Notes: generated from the letters alone by a model not told the origin. Shown: positions 27,281 through 37,246, numbered from the stretch's first letter. The stretch: 64,000 nt of DNA from an uncultured Massilia sp. (GCA_946481275.1 CAMLMV010000030.1:15273-79272); one strand, 5' to 3'. Numbers and translations: made by a program.

Positions 27281-28531
27281 ATGAGGGGACATACCATGAG
27301 ATTCCAGCTTTCGGCCATCGGCCTTGCCTGCGTTACGCTGCTGGTCGGCTGCGGTGGCGGTGGCAGCGGCAGCGGCAGCGACGCCGGGTTGGCGCAGTCC
27401 ATTTCCTTCCCATTCCCGGGCGGGCCTGTGGTGGGGATCCCGCCCGCGGTCACGACCGTCACGCTGACAGCCACGGCCAGTTCCGGACTCCCGGTCACTT
27501 ACGTGTCGAACACGCCGGACGTGTGCACCGTCAGCGGCGCCACGCTGACGGCGGTGAAGGCGGGCGAGTGCTCGGTGAACGCCAACCAGGCCGGCGGGAA
27601 TGGCTATGCCCCGACCTCGGAGCGCCAGCTTTTCGTCATTCCCAAGAATAAGCAAACGATTACTGGCTTCCTCAATCCGGGAGTGCAGTCCGTGGGGGCG
27701 TCGGTGCAGCTGGCGGCAACGTCGAGCGCGGGCGCCTCAGCCGCCTATCCCGTCACCTTCAGCACCAGCACGCCCACGGTGTGCTCGCTTGCCGGCACCA
27801 CGGTGAAAGCGCTCGCCGATGGGCTGTGCCTCGTCACCGCCACCCAGGCCGGCACCGATGCCTTTGAGCCGGTTTCGCTGACCAAGACCATTGTGGTCGG
27901 CAACGCGGAAGGACCCGCGCTGACTTTCGCGAGCGGCTACAAGCCAGGCGATATCGGGCGTACCGCGGAGGGCGGCAAGATCGATTGGTACGCCTCCGAT
28001 TCCAACAAGACCACCTTGAGCGCCGACAGCAGCACCCGCACGTTCACCATGGACAAACAGTCGAGCACCCCGAATTTCGGTGGCTACTTCGGTATCAGGA
28101 TGATGGCCGCTGGCCTGGACGGTCTCGTCTCGGGCGCCGACACGACGTCCGGTGTGCGGATCGATTCCCAGAAGGCGATCAAGTTCAACATCATGATGAA
28201 CCCCGAAATGGTCACCGCGCAAAAGACCAGGCTGCGCGTCTGGCTCTACCTCGGCCACTTCAACAACAACTGCAACGTGATCCTGGAAAAGTTCATGACA
28301 CCGGTGTTCACGGCACCGTTGCAGGGCGTGCAGGAGCAAAGCGTCGATCTCAAGTCGTTCACCATTCAGAACAGTTGCGGCCTGTCGAACCTCGACGTCT
28401 GGAACGAATTGCAGAACTACCCGATCTCCAAGCTCGAGATCAACGTGCCTGATATCAACAATCAGGTGCCAACGGGCGGGACCAACATCTACACGACCAG
28501 CTTGACGACCGGGAAAATCACTTTCAAGTGA
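27281..28531 (+). CDS. Ig-like surface lipoprotein paired with TonB receptor 1
   Basis: This 416-residue lipoprotein (lipobox LLVGC, Cys24; Gly/Ser tether) carries two bacterial Ig-like repeats (about residues 50-205, each with the CTVSGATLTAVKAGECSV-type signature) followed by an unrecognised domain of about 205 residues (TFASGYK... to the end). The latter is rich in aromatic/Asn/Gly residues and ends in SCGLSNLDVWNELQNYPISK, conserved in the paralogue at 48584. The modular plan resembles surface glycan-binding lipoproteins of polysaccharide utilisation loci. With the receptor starting 76 bp downstream, it probably captures oligosaccharides at the cell surface. ATG 27296 is an alternative start with its own AGGGG site. 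Confidence 0.75.
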   Translation: MRGHTMRFQLSAIGLACVTLLVGCGGGGSGSGSDAGLAQSISFPFPGGPVVGIPPAVTTVTLTATASSGLPVTYVSNTPDVCTVSGATLTAVKAGECSVNANQAGGNGYAPTSERQLFVIPKNKQTITGFLNPGVQSVGASVQLAATSSAGASAAYPVTFSTSTPTVCSLAGTTVKALADGLCLVTATQAGTDAFEPVSLTKTIVVGNAEGPALTFASGYKPGDIGRTAEGGKIDWYASDSNKTTLSADSSTRTFTMDKQSSTPNFGGYFGIRMMAAGLDGLVSGADTTSGVRIDSQKAIKFNIMMNPEMVTAQKTRLRVWLYLGHFNNNCNVILEKFMTPVFTAPLQGVQEQSVDLKSFTIQNSCGLSNLDVWNELQNYPISKLEINVPDINNQVPTGGTNIYTTSLTTGKITFK

Positions 28532-28607
28532 TGGCGCACGATTCTTTAGTCCCAGCGCTCGGCGCGGTGGGCAAACAAAGTAAAACAAAATTTCAAGGAT
28601 AGAGACA

Positions 28608-31600
28608 ATGAGCACTGTGGAAACAATGATCAAGCGTAAACCCCTGAGGATGACAGCTCTGGCGGTCGGGGCGGCGCACCTCGCGGCGCTGTACAGCGGC
28701 GCGGTGCAGGCGCAAACGGCGCCCGCGGCGCCGGGCGACGGCGAGGCGGGCGTGACCGTGGTCGTGACCGGCCAGCGCGCGGCGCTGCAGTCGGCCATCG
28801 ATCTGAAGCGGAACGCGGAAGAGATCGTTGACGGCGTGGTCGCCGAGGATGCCCAAAAGCTGCCGGACAAATCGATCACCGAGGTGCTGCAGCGTGTGGT
28901 CGGCGTGACCATGGACCGCAACGCCCGCAACGACCCCGAGCACTTCATGGTCGAAGGTTCGGGCATCTCGGTGCGCGGCCTGACCTGGGGTTCGTCCACG
29001 CTCAACGGCCGCGAGTCGTTCTCGGCCGGCTGGCCGGGACGCGAGCTGAGCTGGGGTGACGTGCCGTCCGAGCTGATGTCGGCCGTGATCGTGCACAAGA
29101 ACCCGCCGGCCGAATTGATCGAAGGTGGCGTCAGCGGCCAAGTCGACCTGCGCACCGCGCTGCCGTTCGACTACAAGGGCGACAAGTTCTCCTTCTCGAC
29201 CTACGCCAATTACAACGCGCTGGGCAAGAAAACCTCGCCGGCCCTGTCCGGCCTGGTGTCGAGACGCTGGGATAACAGCTTCGGCCAATGGGGCGTACTG
29301 CTGGATCTGTCGGCCAACCGGAACAACGAGCACAACGACTCGATCCAGGTGGACCCCTACTTCGCGCGCACCGACGCCGCCGGCAAGACCACCTGGGCGC
29401 CCAAGTCGGCTTCGTACCGCACCAACGAATACCAGACCAACCGCGTCGGCGAGTATGCCGCGCTGCAGTGGAAGAAGAATGGTGTGGAGTCCTCGCTCAC
29501 CGTCTTCAACTCGTCCTACAAGATCAATGGCAACGAGCACGCCCTGTACACCGGGGTGGAGAGCCCGTACAAGTCGGTCCTGGTCAACCCCGTGTACGAC
29601 GGCAATGGCTTGCTGCAGTCGGCCACGTACACCTATCCGGGCGGTCTCGGCGCGAACGATTTCGCCGCCGGCGGCCTCAATTTCAATGTGAACTCCTACG
29701 ACACCACGACCAGCTCGAGCACCCGCGAAATCGCCTGGAACACCAAGTGGACGATCAACCAGCGCCTGTCGGTCCAGAACGACCTGCAATGGGTACACGC
29801 CAAAAGCGACTCCTCGCGCCGCAACATGACGTTGACGACCTACGTGCCGAGCATGAACGTCGACCTGACTCGCGGCCCGGCCCAAATCACCTTCGACGAC
29901 GCGGCGGCGAAGTTCCTGGCCGATCAGGGCCATTACTACCCGAGCGTGTTCGCGCCGAACATGGAGAAATCGGACGGCGACCTGTACGCCTGGAAGGTTG
30001 ACGCGCGCTACAAGTTCGACCATCCGGTGCTGCGCGACCTGCGTTTCGGCGTGCGCCTGACCGACCGCAAGTCCACCCACACCGACGCCAGCGGTTCGAA
30101 CTGGTACGGTACGGCCCACACATGGGAGGTCGCACAGACCAAGATTCCGGGCACCCGGCCTACCATCGCAGACAATGAGGGCTGGAAGCCGCGCGCCAGC
30201 TTCGGCTACCTGAGCGACCCGCGCTACGCGGCCCTGCTCCCGACCACGCTGTTCAACTACAGCAACTTCTTCAACGGCAAGGTCCCCGCGCCGGCGCCGT
30301 TGGTGGTGCCGGCCGCCGCCGCGATCAACAATTATCCTGACGGCTACGCGGTGGCGAAGCAGATCGCCGTGTACCAGTGCGAGGACGGCAACAAGCAATT
30401 CAACACCAACAACGACTGCTCGACCCAGGGCAACGACTGGAAGCCGCTCAGCTACGACGGCGACCCAAGCAAGACCTTCAGGACCTCCGAGAAGACCCAA
30501 GCCGCCTACCTGTCGAGCCGCTTCGGGTGGGACGACGTGCGCTTCCCGGTCGACGGTAGCGTCGGCGTGCGCGTGGTGCACACCGCGGTGCGGGCGGAAG
30601 GCTACGCCGTGTTCAAGCCGACCTACGACGGCCTCACGCCGCCCTCGATTCCAAGGTTTGGCAAAATCGACGAGCCGATCGAAGGCCGCCACAACTTTGT
30701 CGACGTGCTGCCCAGCCTGAACCTGAGGATGGAGCTGACCGACAAGCTGCAGGCGCGCTTCGCCTTCGCCCAGTCGATGTACCGGGCCGGCTTTAACGAC
30801 CTGGCCCATTACATCACGCTCAATCAGAACTACACACCCGCAACCGCTGACAGGCTGGCGACCCTCACCTATCTGGGTTCCAACAAGGGCAACGTGATGC
30901 TCAAGCCGACCCGCGCCAACAGCTTTGACGCGTCGCTCGAGTGGAATCCGGGAAGCGGCAGCGCGCTGACGGCCGTCGTGTTCCACAAGAGGGTGCGCGA
31001 CATCATCTTGAATTCGGCCATGACCCACGACTACAACGACCTGGCCGGCAACCCGCAAACCTTCCTGATCACGCAGAAGGACAACGCGGCCGACGGCACC
31101 GTGACCGGCATCGAGCTGGCGGGACAGACCTACTTCAACAACGTGCCCGGTGTGCAGGATTGGTTGCCGGAGTGGGCCAAGGGCTTTGGCATCTCGGCCA
31201 ACTACACCTACATCAAGAGCAAGCAGACGCTGCACCATCCATTCAACCTGAAGTACTGCCCGGCGAAGGGCTCGTTCAACAACAACTCGCTGAGCCTGTA
31301 CGGCTGCGACACCAACGGGCTGCCGTTCACCTCGATGCCGCTGCAGTACCTGTCGCCCAACGCCTACAACCTGCAATTGTTTTACGATAAGGGAGCCTTG
31401 TCGGCGCGACTGGCCTACAGCTGGCGCAGCCGCTTCCTGCAGGGCGTAGCCGTCAACGGCACCGTGGGCGAAGATGCCACCAGCGCCGACCCGGCGCGCG
31501 CAATCACCGGCCCCGACGGGAAGAAGCTTTATCCGACGGACGTGGGCTACGGCTTGCCGACCTGGCAGGAAGCGACCGGCCAGTTGGACTTCAGCATGGA

Positions 31601-31757
31601 CTACCGCTTCACCCCTCAACTGTCGAGCAGCTTCTCGGTGAGCAACGTGACCGACAGAGTGGTTCGTCAGACCCAGCAGCAGGGGATCGGCATGATGGGG
31701 CGCGCCTGGTTCGAGTACGGCCGCAACTTCCGCCTGGCGCTGCGCTACTCGTACTAA
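28608..31757 (+). CDS. TonB-dependent receptor 1 (glycan type)
   Basis: This 1049-residue outer-membrane receptor is of the large Xanthomonas/Caulobacter oligosaccharide class. It has a signal peptide (about 1-35, cleaved near VQAQ), a TonB box VTVVVTG (about 49-55), a plug with LPDKSITEVLQRVVGV and the long GLTWGSSTLNGRESFSAGWPG stretch (21 residues; motif centre STLNGRES), NPPAELIEGGVSGQVDL, and a barrel ending FRLALRYSY. Length equals that of receptor 2 (49901-53050), with high similarity throughout. It probably imports xyloglucan- or xylan-derived oligosaccharides captured by the upstream lipoprotein. An antisense frame of more than 1100 codons over it is a codon-bias shadow. Confidence 0.94.
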   Translation: MSTVETMIKRKPLRMTALAVGAAHLAALYSGAVQAQTAPAAPGDGEAGVTVVVTGQRAALQSAIDLKRNAEEIVDGVVAEDAQKLPDKSITEVLQRVVGVTMDRNARNDPEHFMVEGSGISVRGLTWGSSTLNGRESFSAGWPGRELSWGDVPSELMSAVIVHKNPPAELIEGGVSGQVDLRTALPFDYKGDKFSFSTYANYNALGKKTSPALSGLVSRRWDNSFGQWGVLLDLSANRNNEHNDSIQVDPYFARTDAAGKTTWAPKSASYRTNEYQTNRVGEYAALQWKKNGVESSLTVFNSSYKINGNEHALYTGVESPYKSVLVNPVYDGNGLLQSATYTYPGGLGANDFAAGGLNFNVNSYDTTTSSSTREIAWNTKWTINQRLSVQNDLQWVHAKSDSSRRNMTLTTYVPSMNVDLTRGPAQITFDDAAAKFLADQGHYYPSVFAPNMEKSDGDLYAWKVDARYKFDHPVLRDLRFGVRLTDRKSTHTDASGSNWYGTAHTWEVAQTKIPGTRPTIADNEGWKPRASFGYLSDPRYAALLPTTLFNYSNFFNGKVPAPAPLVVPAAAAINNYPDGYAVAKQIAVYQCEDGNKQFNTNNDCSTQGNDWKPLSYDGDPSKTFRTSEKTQAAYLSSRFGWDDVRFPVDGSVGVRVVHTAVRAEGYAVFKPTYDGLTPPSIPRFGKIDEPIEGRHNFVDVLPSLNLRMELTDKLQARFAFAQSMYRAGFNDLAHYITLNQNYTPATADRLATLTYLGSNKGNVMLKPTRANSFDASLEWNPGSGSALTAVVFHKRVRDIILNSAMTHDYNDLAGNPQTFLITQKDNAADGTVTGIELAGQTYFNNVPGVQDWLPEWAKGFGISANYTYIKSKQTLHHPFNLKYCPAKGSFNNNSLSLYGCDTNGLPFTSMPLQYLSPNAYNLQLFYDKGALSARLAYSWRSRFLQGVAVNGTVGEDATSADPARAITGPDGKKLYPTDVGYGLPTWQEATGQLDFSMDYRFTPQLSSSFSVSNVTDRVVRQTQQQGIGMMGRAWFEYGRNFRLALRYSY

Positions 31758-31765
31758 GGAGGGGC

Positions 31766-31792
31766 GGGGCGGCCCTGGGAGCGGGCCGCCCC
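31766..31792 (+). terminator. GC-rich hairpin after TonB receptor 1
   Basis: A perfect 10-bp stem (ggggcggccc / gggccgcccc, 7-nt loop) begins 8 bp after the receptor stop. No T-run follows, so it may stabilise the mRNA or attenuate transcription into the halogenase-like gene rather than end it. The rest of 31793-32022 shows no gene. Confidence 0.5.
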
Positions 31793-32022
31793 CACCCCCG
31801 GCACGATGGCCGTTGCGGCTGTCGCGGCTGTTCCTGCGCCGACGGCCTCGGCCTGTGCGGCGCCCGCCGGGGTAGCGTTGCCCGACGGGCGCATCGCGCC
31901 GTCCCGCACGCTCGCCTGGCGCCGCGCTCGACGACACCAGGGCGAAGGCGGCCCCGCATGCGGGGCCATCGAGCAAGTCCTTTGCCGGCGACGGCAAGGC
32001 ACACCATGAGAAAGTGACAACC

Positions 32023-33528
32023 ATGTCCGATAATCACATCCGAAAAATCGTCATCGTCGGCGGCGGCACCGCCGGCTGGATGACGGCGGCGCCGCTGGCG
32101 CTCAAGCTGGGCGGGCGCTGCGAGATCGTGCTGGTCGAGTCGGCCGAGATCGGCACGGTCGGCGTGGGCGAAGCGACGCTGCCGACCATCCGCTACTTCA
32201 ATCACGCCCTGGGCATCGATGATGCCGATTTCGTCAGGAAGACGCAGGCGACCTTCAAGCTCGGCATCGAGTTCAAGGATTGGGGCCATGTCGGCAACCG
32301 TTTCTTCCACGGTTTCGGCGACTTCGGCCCGCCGATCGAGCATCGCCCGGCCTACATGTACTGGCTACGCCTGTCGCGCACCTTCAAGGATATGCCCTCG
32401 TACGAGCAATGGTCGATCGCGACGGTGATGGCGCGCAACAGCCGCTTCGTGCCGCCGCACGAGGAGATGCCCTCGGTCGGCGACGGCTATTCCTATGCCT
32501 ACCATTTCGACGCCGGCCTGTATGCCGCCTATTTGCGCGACTACGCCATGCAGCGCGGCGTGCGGCGCATCGAAGGCATGATCGACGGCGTCGAACAACA
32601 TCCCGAGACCGGGTTCATCACCGCCCTCAAGCTGCGCGACGGGCGGCGTGTCGAAGGCGACCTGTTTGTCGATTGTTCCGGCTTTCGCGGCCTGTTGATC
32701 GAAGGCGTATTCAAGGCCGGCTACGACGACTGGAGCGACATGCTGCCTTGTAACAGCGCGCAGGCCGTGCCCTGTGCCAAGGCCGAGCGGCTCACGCCCT
32801 ACACGATTTCGACCGCGCAGAGCGCCGGCTGGACCTGGCGCATCCCGCTGCAGCACCGCACCGGCAACGGCCATGTCTACTGCGACGCCTTCACCAGCGA
32901 CGAGGAGGCCTGCCGCGTGCTGATGGACGGCCTGGATGGCGAAGCGCAGGGCGCGCCGCGCCAGCTGCGCTTTACCGCCGGACGGCGGCGCAAGTCCTGG
33001 ATCAAGAACTGCGTGGCCATCGGTTTGTCGAGCGGGTTTCTCGAGCCGCTCGAATCGACCAGCATCAACATCATCGAAGTGGCGGTCGGCTGGCTGGTGC
33101 AGTTTTTCCCCCAGCGCGCTTGCCGTCCCGAGCTGGCCGACGAGTTCAACCGCATGATCACGGAACGCTACCAGTTCGTGCGCGACTTCATCGTCCTGCA
33201 CTACAAGATCACCCGGCGCGACGATTCGGAATTCTGGCGCTACTGCGCCAACATGCCCATTCCCGATAGCCTCCGGCACCAGATCGAGCTGTTCCGCGAA
33301 ACCGGCCATGTGGCCATCTACGATCCGCAGGGTTTTTCCTCGTCCTCGTATTTCTCGATCCTGATGGGGCTGGGCGTGGTGCCAAAGGCCGACGATCCGT
33401 TGATCGACGCCCTGCAGTTCGACCAGCTGCTGGGGCATTTCGCCACCCGCCGCGAGTTCATCAACAAGATGGTCAACGCGATGCCCGATCACGGCCTCTA
33501 CATTTCCCGGCACTGCAAGGCAGCATGA
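32023..33528 (+). CDS. Tryptophan-halogenase-like flavoprotein
   Basis: This 501-residue flavin-dependent halogenase-family protein has the Rossmann motif GGGTAGW (residues 13-19), the catalytic lysine at the canonical position (Lys79 in TFKLGIEF) and the WxWxIP halogenase signature (WTWRIP, residues 270-275). The two main hallmarks of activity are therefore intact. The body also matches the family (VGEATLPTI, VDCSGFRGLLI, SSGFLEPLESTSINI). Such genes often sit beside TonB receptors in Caulobacter/Xanthomonas-type glycan loci, where their natural substrate is unknown; a free-tryptophan role is not implied. No flavin reductase gene is near. It lies between the receptor and GH29, same strand. 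Confidence 0.9.
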   Translation: MSDNHIRKIVIVGGGTAGWMTAAPLALKLGGRCEIVLVESAEIGTVGVGEATLPTIRYFNHALGIDDADFVRKTQATFKLGIEFKDWGHVGNRFFHGFGDFGPPIEHRPAYMYWLRLSRTFKDMPSYEQWSIATVMARNSRFVPPHEEMPSVGDGYSYAYHFDAGLYAAYLRDYAMQRGVRRIEGMIDGVEQHPETGFITALKLRDGRRVEGDLFVDCSGFRGLLIEGVFKAGYDDWSDMLPCNSAQAVPCAKAERLTPYTISTAQSAGWTWRIPLQHRTGNGHVYCDAFTSDEEACRVLMDGLDGEAQGAPRQLRFTAGRRRKSWIKNCVAIGLSSGFLEPLESTSINIIEVAVGWLVQFFPQRACRPELADEFNRMITERYQFVRDFIVLHYKITRRDDSEFWRYCANMPIPDSLRHQIELFRETGHVAIYDPQGFSSSSYFSILMGLGVVPKADDPLIDALQFDQLLGHFATRREFINKMVNAMPDHGLYISRHCKAA

Positions 33529-33702
33529 CGATCTCGTTCAAACGCATCGTCGAAGCCGTGGCGGCCATGCCCCGCATGGCGCTTTCCTGCGCGGCATGCT
33601 GGGACGCTGATTGCCCTGCTGTGCGCCCCTCGACGGCCGGCGCGAGGCGCCGCCAGCGGGTTGACGAGTAATTTAGAAACGACGACACACACAGGAGTGA
33701 TT

Positions 33703-35307
33703 TTGAAACGACGAATACTACTGAAGCATTTGGGCGCGGCGATTCCGGCCGTCGCCCTATCGCCTTATGCGCGCGCCGCCGACGCGCTGATACACGCTGG
33801 CACGGGGACGATCGCGGCCGGCCCGTTCGCGCCGACCTGGGATTCGCTGGAGAAATACCAGACGCCGGACTGGTTCCGCAACGCCAAGTTCGGCATCTGG
33901 GCGCACTGGGGACCGCAGTGCGAAGCGGAACATGGCGACTGGTATGCGCGCGGCTTGTACGAGGAAGGCAGCGATCACTACCGCTACCATGTGGAGAAGT
34001 ACGGCCACCCGTCCAGGTTCGGCTTCAAGGATGTGATCCACCAGTGGACGGCGGAGCGCTGGGATCCGGACGACTTGCTGGCGCTGTACAAGAAGGCCGG
34101 GGCCAAATACTTCATGGCGCTGGCCAACCACCATGACAATCTCGACCTGTACAACAGCCGCTACCAGCCCGAGTGGAATTCCACTAAGGTCGGTCCAGGC
34201 AAGGACTTGATCGGCGGCTGGAAGCGCGCGGCGCGCGCCAACGGCATGCGTTTCGGCGTGAGCGTGCATGCGGCGCGTACCTGGACCTGGTTCGAGGATG
34301 CACAGGCCGCCGACAAGAGCGGTCCCTACGCCGGCATTCCCTACGATGGCAAGTTGACCCGCGCCGACGGCAAGGGCACGTGGTGGGAAGGGATGGATCC
34401 GCAGGCGCTGTACGCGCAAAACCATGTTCGGGGCGTCGCCATTCCGGACCAGGCATACTGCGAGAAATTCTTCAACCGCACGCGCGACCTGATCGACAAC
34501 TATGATCCGGACATGGTGTATTTCGACGACGCCGTGCTGCCCTTGTTCCCGTTTACCGACGTCGGCATGCGCCTGACGGCACACATGTACAACCGCAGCA
34601 TCGCCAAGAAGGGCAGGAACGAGGCCGTGGTCAACGGCAAGATCCTCAATGAACAGCAGCGCCGCAGCATGGTGTGGGACATCGAGCGCGGCCAGAGCCA
34701 CCAGATCGAGCCGCTGCCATGGCAGACCTGCACCTGCATCGGCAGCTGGCACTACGACCGGTCGCTGTACGAGCGCAAGGCCTACAAGAGCGCGCAGACG
34801 GTGGTGCATACGCTGATCGACGTGGTGAGCAAGAACGGCAACCTGCTGCTGAGCGTACCGGTGCGCGGCAATGGCAGCATCGACGAACAGGAGCGCGCCA
34901 TCGTCGAGGAAATCGGGCGCTGGATGGCGGTCAACGGCGAGGCCATCTACGACACCCGGCCATGGGCCGTGTACGGGGAAGGGCCGGTGGCGCAGGAGGC
35001 GGCCGCGCCGATGTCGGGCGCCGGCTTCAACGAGGGCAAGGGCAAGCCGTTTTCCGCGGCCGACGTGCGCTTCACTGCCAATGGCAAGACCGTGTTCGCC
35101 TTCGTCATGGGCTGGCCGGCATCGGGCAAGGTGTTGATCGAGGCCATGGGCAGCGCCAGTGCGCACCTGCCGGGCCCCATCCGGCGGGTCGAGCTGCTCG
35201 GCGCCAAGGGTGCGCTGGCGTTCGAACAAACCGCACAGGGCTTGCAAGTCACCCTGCCGGCCAATCTGCCCGCCCTGGCTTACGCCAACGCCTTGAAAAT
35301 TTCTTGA
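33703..35307 (+). CDS. GH29 alpha-L-fucosidase
   Basis: This 534-residue enzyme has a Tat-type signal (KRRILLKHLG, cleaved near ARAA). GH29 landmarks: WFRNAKFGIWAHWGPQC, the catalytic-pocket segment ANHHDNLDLYNS (the His-His of the fucose site), FGVSVHAARTW, and the nucleophile region MVYFDDAVLP (Asp275/276). A C-terminal beta-sandwich (about 430-530) follows. The start is TTG 33703, preceded by CAGGAG; no suitable ATG exists. It releases alpha-L-fucose, for example from fucosylated xyloglucan side chains, in the periplasm or outside. It is 10 bp upstream of the acetylesterase, same operon. Confidence 0.92.
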   Translation: MKRRILLKHLGAAIPAVALSPYARAADALIHAGTGTIAAGPFAPTWDSLEKYQTPDWFRNAKFGIWAHWGPQCEAEHGDWYARGLYEEGSDHYRYHVEKYGHPSRFGFKDVIHQWTAERWDPDDLLALYKKAGAKYFMALANHHDNLDLYNSRYQPEWNSTKVGPGKDLIGGWKRAARANGMRFGVSVHAARTWTWFEDAQAADKSGPYAGIPYDGKLTRADGKGTWWEGMDPQALYAQNHVRGVAIPDQAYCEKFFNRTRDLIDNYDPDMVYFDDAVLPLFPFTDVGMRLTAHMYNRSIAKKGRNEAVVNGKILNEQQRRSMVWDIERGQSHQIEPLPWQTCTCIGSWHYDRSLYERKAYKSAQTVVHTLIDVVSKNGNLLLSVPVRGNGSIDEQERAIVEEIGRWMAVNGEAIYDTRPWAVYGEGPVAQEAAAPMSGAGFNEGKGKPFSAADVRFTANGKTVFAFVMGWPASGKVLIEAMGSASAHLPGPIRRVELLGAKGALAFEQTAQGLQVTLPANLPALAYANALKIS

Positions 35308-35317
35308 GGAGAAAGAC

Positions 35318-37246
35318 TTGAACATCGCAGCCTTCGTGCTTGCCGCATCGCTGGCAACACCCGTGCTGGCGCAGCCGGCGGCACCGGCATTTGCCGGCAT
35401 CTTCGGCGACCATGCCGTGCTGCAGCGCGGCGAAGCTTTGACCTTGTGGGGCACGGCGCCCCCCGGACTCGGCGTGACGGTGAGCCTTGGCGGCAAGACC
35501 GCCGAGGCCAAGGCCGATGCGCAGGGCCGATGGCGGGCGAGCATGCCGGCCATGTCGGCCGGCGGACCGTACACGCTGTCCGCCAGCGGCGCCGGCGGTA
35601 CCGCGACGCTCACGGACATCATGATCGGCGACGTCTACCTGTGCGGCGGCCAGTCGAACATGGAGTTTCCGTTGCGCCTGTCGACGGGCGCGTGGCCGGG
35701 ATTTCCCGCCAATCCGGACCTGCGCTTCGTGAATATTCAACGCATCAGCGAACTTGCCGTCCAGCAGGACTTGAAGCGGCCGGCGGCATGGAACGTGGTG
35801 ACGCCCAAGACCGTCGGCGAGGCCCCGGCGGCGTGCTACTACATGGCGCGTACACTGCAGCAGAAGCAGAAGGTGGCGGTCGGCTTCATTGGGTCGGACT
35901 GGGGCGGTACCACGATCCAGGGCTGGATCGGCGAAGAATCGCTGAAGACCCTGCCGGCCTACGCCGGGCGGGTCGAGGCGCTGGCGGTGATGGCGTCCAA
36001 TCCCTCCAAGGGGATGGCCGACGAAGCGCGCCGCCACGAGCGATGGTGGGACGCGCATGACCCGCAGGCCAAGGCGCAGCGTGCCTGGAGCTTGCCGGGA
36101 TTCGACGACGCGGCATGGCCGAGCTTGTCGCCGAGGGGATCGTGGAAGGATGCCGGCGTCGCCGCGTTGGCGGGCTTCGATGGCGCCGCCTGGTTCCGCA
36201 CCAGCGTGACGCTGAGCGAGGCGCAGGCGCGCGCGGCCAACGCCCTCCAGCTCGGTCCCATCGATACCTACGACAGCACCTGGGTCAACGGCGTGCGCGT
36301 GGGCGGCGGCACTATTGCGTGGATATCGCGCGACTATGCCGTTCCCGCGGGCGTTTTCAAACCGGGCCGCAACGTGATCGCCGTCCATGTTCTTGGGGGC
36401 GGCGGGCTGACCGGGCTGCCGGAACAGCGCGGCATCAAGACCGGCGACGGGCAGTTCATTGCCCTGTCCGCGCCGTGGAAATACCAGCTGGGCATGCGCG
36501 CCAAGGGCCTGGCTATCCCGGCCGCGCCGTGGGAAGTGCCGATCAGCCTGTCGACGCTCCACAACGCGATGATCGCGCCGCTGGCCGGCTACAAGTTCAA
36601 ACTGGCGGCCTGGTACCAGGGTGAGGCCAACACCGACGCCGCAAGTGAATACGAGACCCTGCTGCCGCTGCTGATCGCCGATTGGCGCAAGACCTTGGGC
36701 CAGCCGGAATTGCCCTTCCTCGTCGTCCAGTTATCCTCGTTCGGTTCGGTCGCGACCAAGCCCGGGCCTTCGAACTGGGCGCAGTTGCGCGAAGCCCAGG
36801 CCAGGACGGTGCGCAACGACCCGCATGCCGCGCTGGCCGTGACGATCGACGTGGGCGACCGCACCGACATCCATCCCGCGCAGAAAGCCGTGGTCGGCGC
36901 GCGCCTGGCCCGCGCGGCGCGCGCGCTGGCCTACGGTGAAGCGATCGCGCCTGGCGGCCCGGAAGCGGTCGGCGCGAAGCGGGCAGGGGAGGACCTGGTG
37001 GTCACCTTCAAGAACACCGGCGGGGGCTTGCGCACCTATAGCTCTGGCCATGCGATCGGATTCGAAGCCTGTGCCGGCGCCGTGTGCCAGTTCGTGCTGG
37101 CGGTGGCGCAAGGCGACACGGTGACGCTGAAAGGCGCCAACCAGCCAGGCACCACGCATGTGCGCTATGCCTTGGCCGATGCGCCGTATGTCAATCTGTA
37201 CAGCGCCGACGACTTGCCTGCTGCGCCGTTCGAGATGGCGCTGTAA
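35318..37246 (+). CDS. CE20-type SGNH acetylesterase (sialate O-acetylesterase-like)
   Basis: This 642-residue secreted esterase has a signal peptide (1-18, LATPVLAQ) and an SGNH hydrolase split by an inserted jelly-roll domain (about residues 240-350, LPGFDDAAWPSLSPRGSWK). Ser113 lies in GGQSNMEF, AWYQGEANTD supplies the block III Gly/Asn region, and the Asp517/His519 pair is in RTDIHP. The inserted-domain layout matches the CE20 family, founded on a Xanthomonas xyloglucan acetylesterase. The likely role is removing acetyl groups from xyloglucan side chains so the glycosidases can act. TTG start with GGAG; 10 bp after GH29. It may accept other acetylated sugars. Confidence 0.87.
   Translation: MNIAAFVLAASLATPVLAQPAAPAFAGIFGDHAVLQRGEALTLWGTAPPGLGVTVSLGGKTAEAKADAQGRWRASMPAMSAGGPYTLSASGAGGTATLTDIMIGDVYLCGGQSNMEFPLRLSTGAWPGFPANPDLRFVNIQRISELAVQQDLKRPAAWNVVTPKTVGEAPAACYYMARTLQQKQKVAVGFIGSDWGGTTIQGWIGEESLKTLPAYAGRVEALAVMASNPSKGMADEARRHERWWDAHDPQAKAQRAWSLPGFDDAAWPSLSPRGSWKDAGVAALAGFDGAAWFRTSVTLSEAQARAANALQLGPIDTYDSTWVNGVRVGGGTIAWISRDYAVPAGVFKPGRNVIAVHVLGGGGLTGLPEQRGIKTGDGQFIALSAPWKYQLGMRAKGLAIPAAPWEVPISLSTLHNAMIAPLAGYKFKLAAWYQGEANTDAASEYETLLPLLIADWRKTLGQPELPFLVVQLSSFGSVATKPGPSNWAQLREAQARTVRNDPHAALAVTIDVGDRTDIHPAQKAVVGARLARAARALAYGEAIAPGGPEAVGAKRAGEDLVVTFKNTGGGLRTYSSGHAIGFEACAGAVCQFVLAVAQGDTVTLKGANQPGTTHVRYALADAPYVNLYSADDLPAAPFEMAL

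Noticed and set aside
28593..32024. Minus-strand frame of about 1143 codons
   Set aside because: Antisense to TonB receptor 1 with the same low-complexity composition; no signal peptide or motif.
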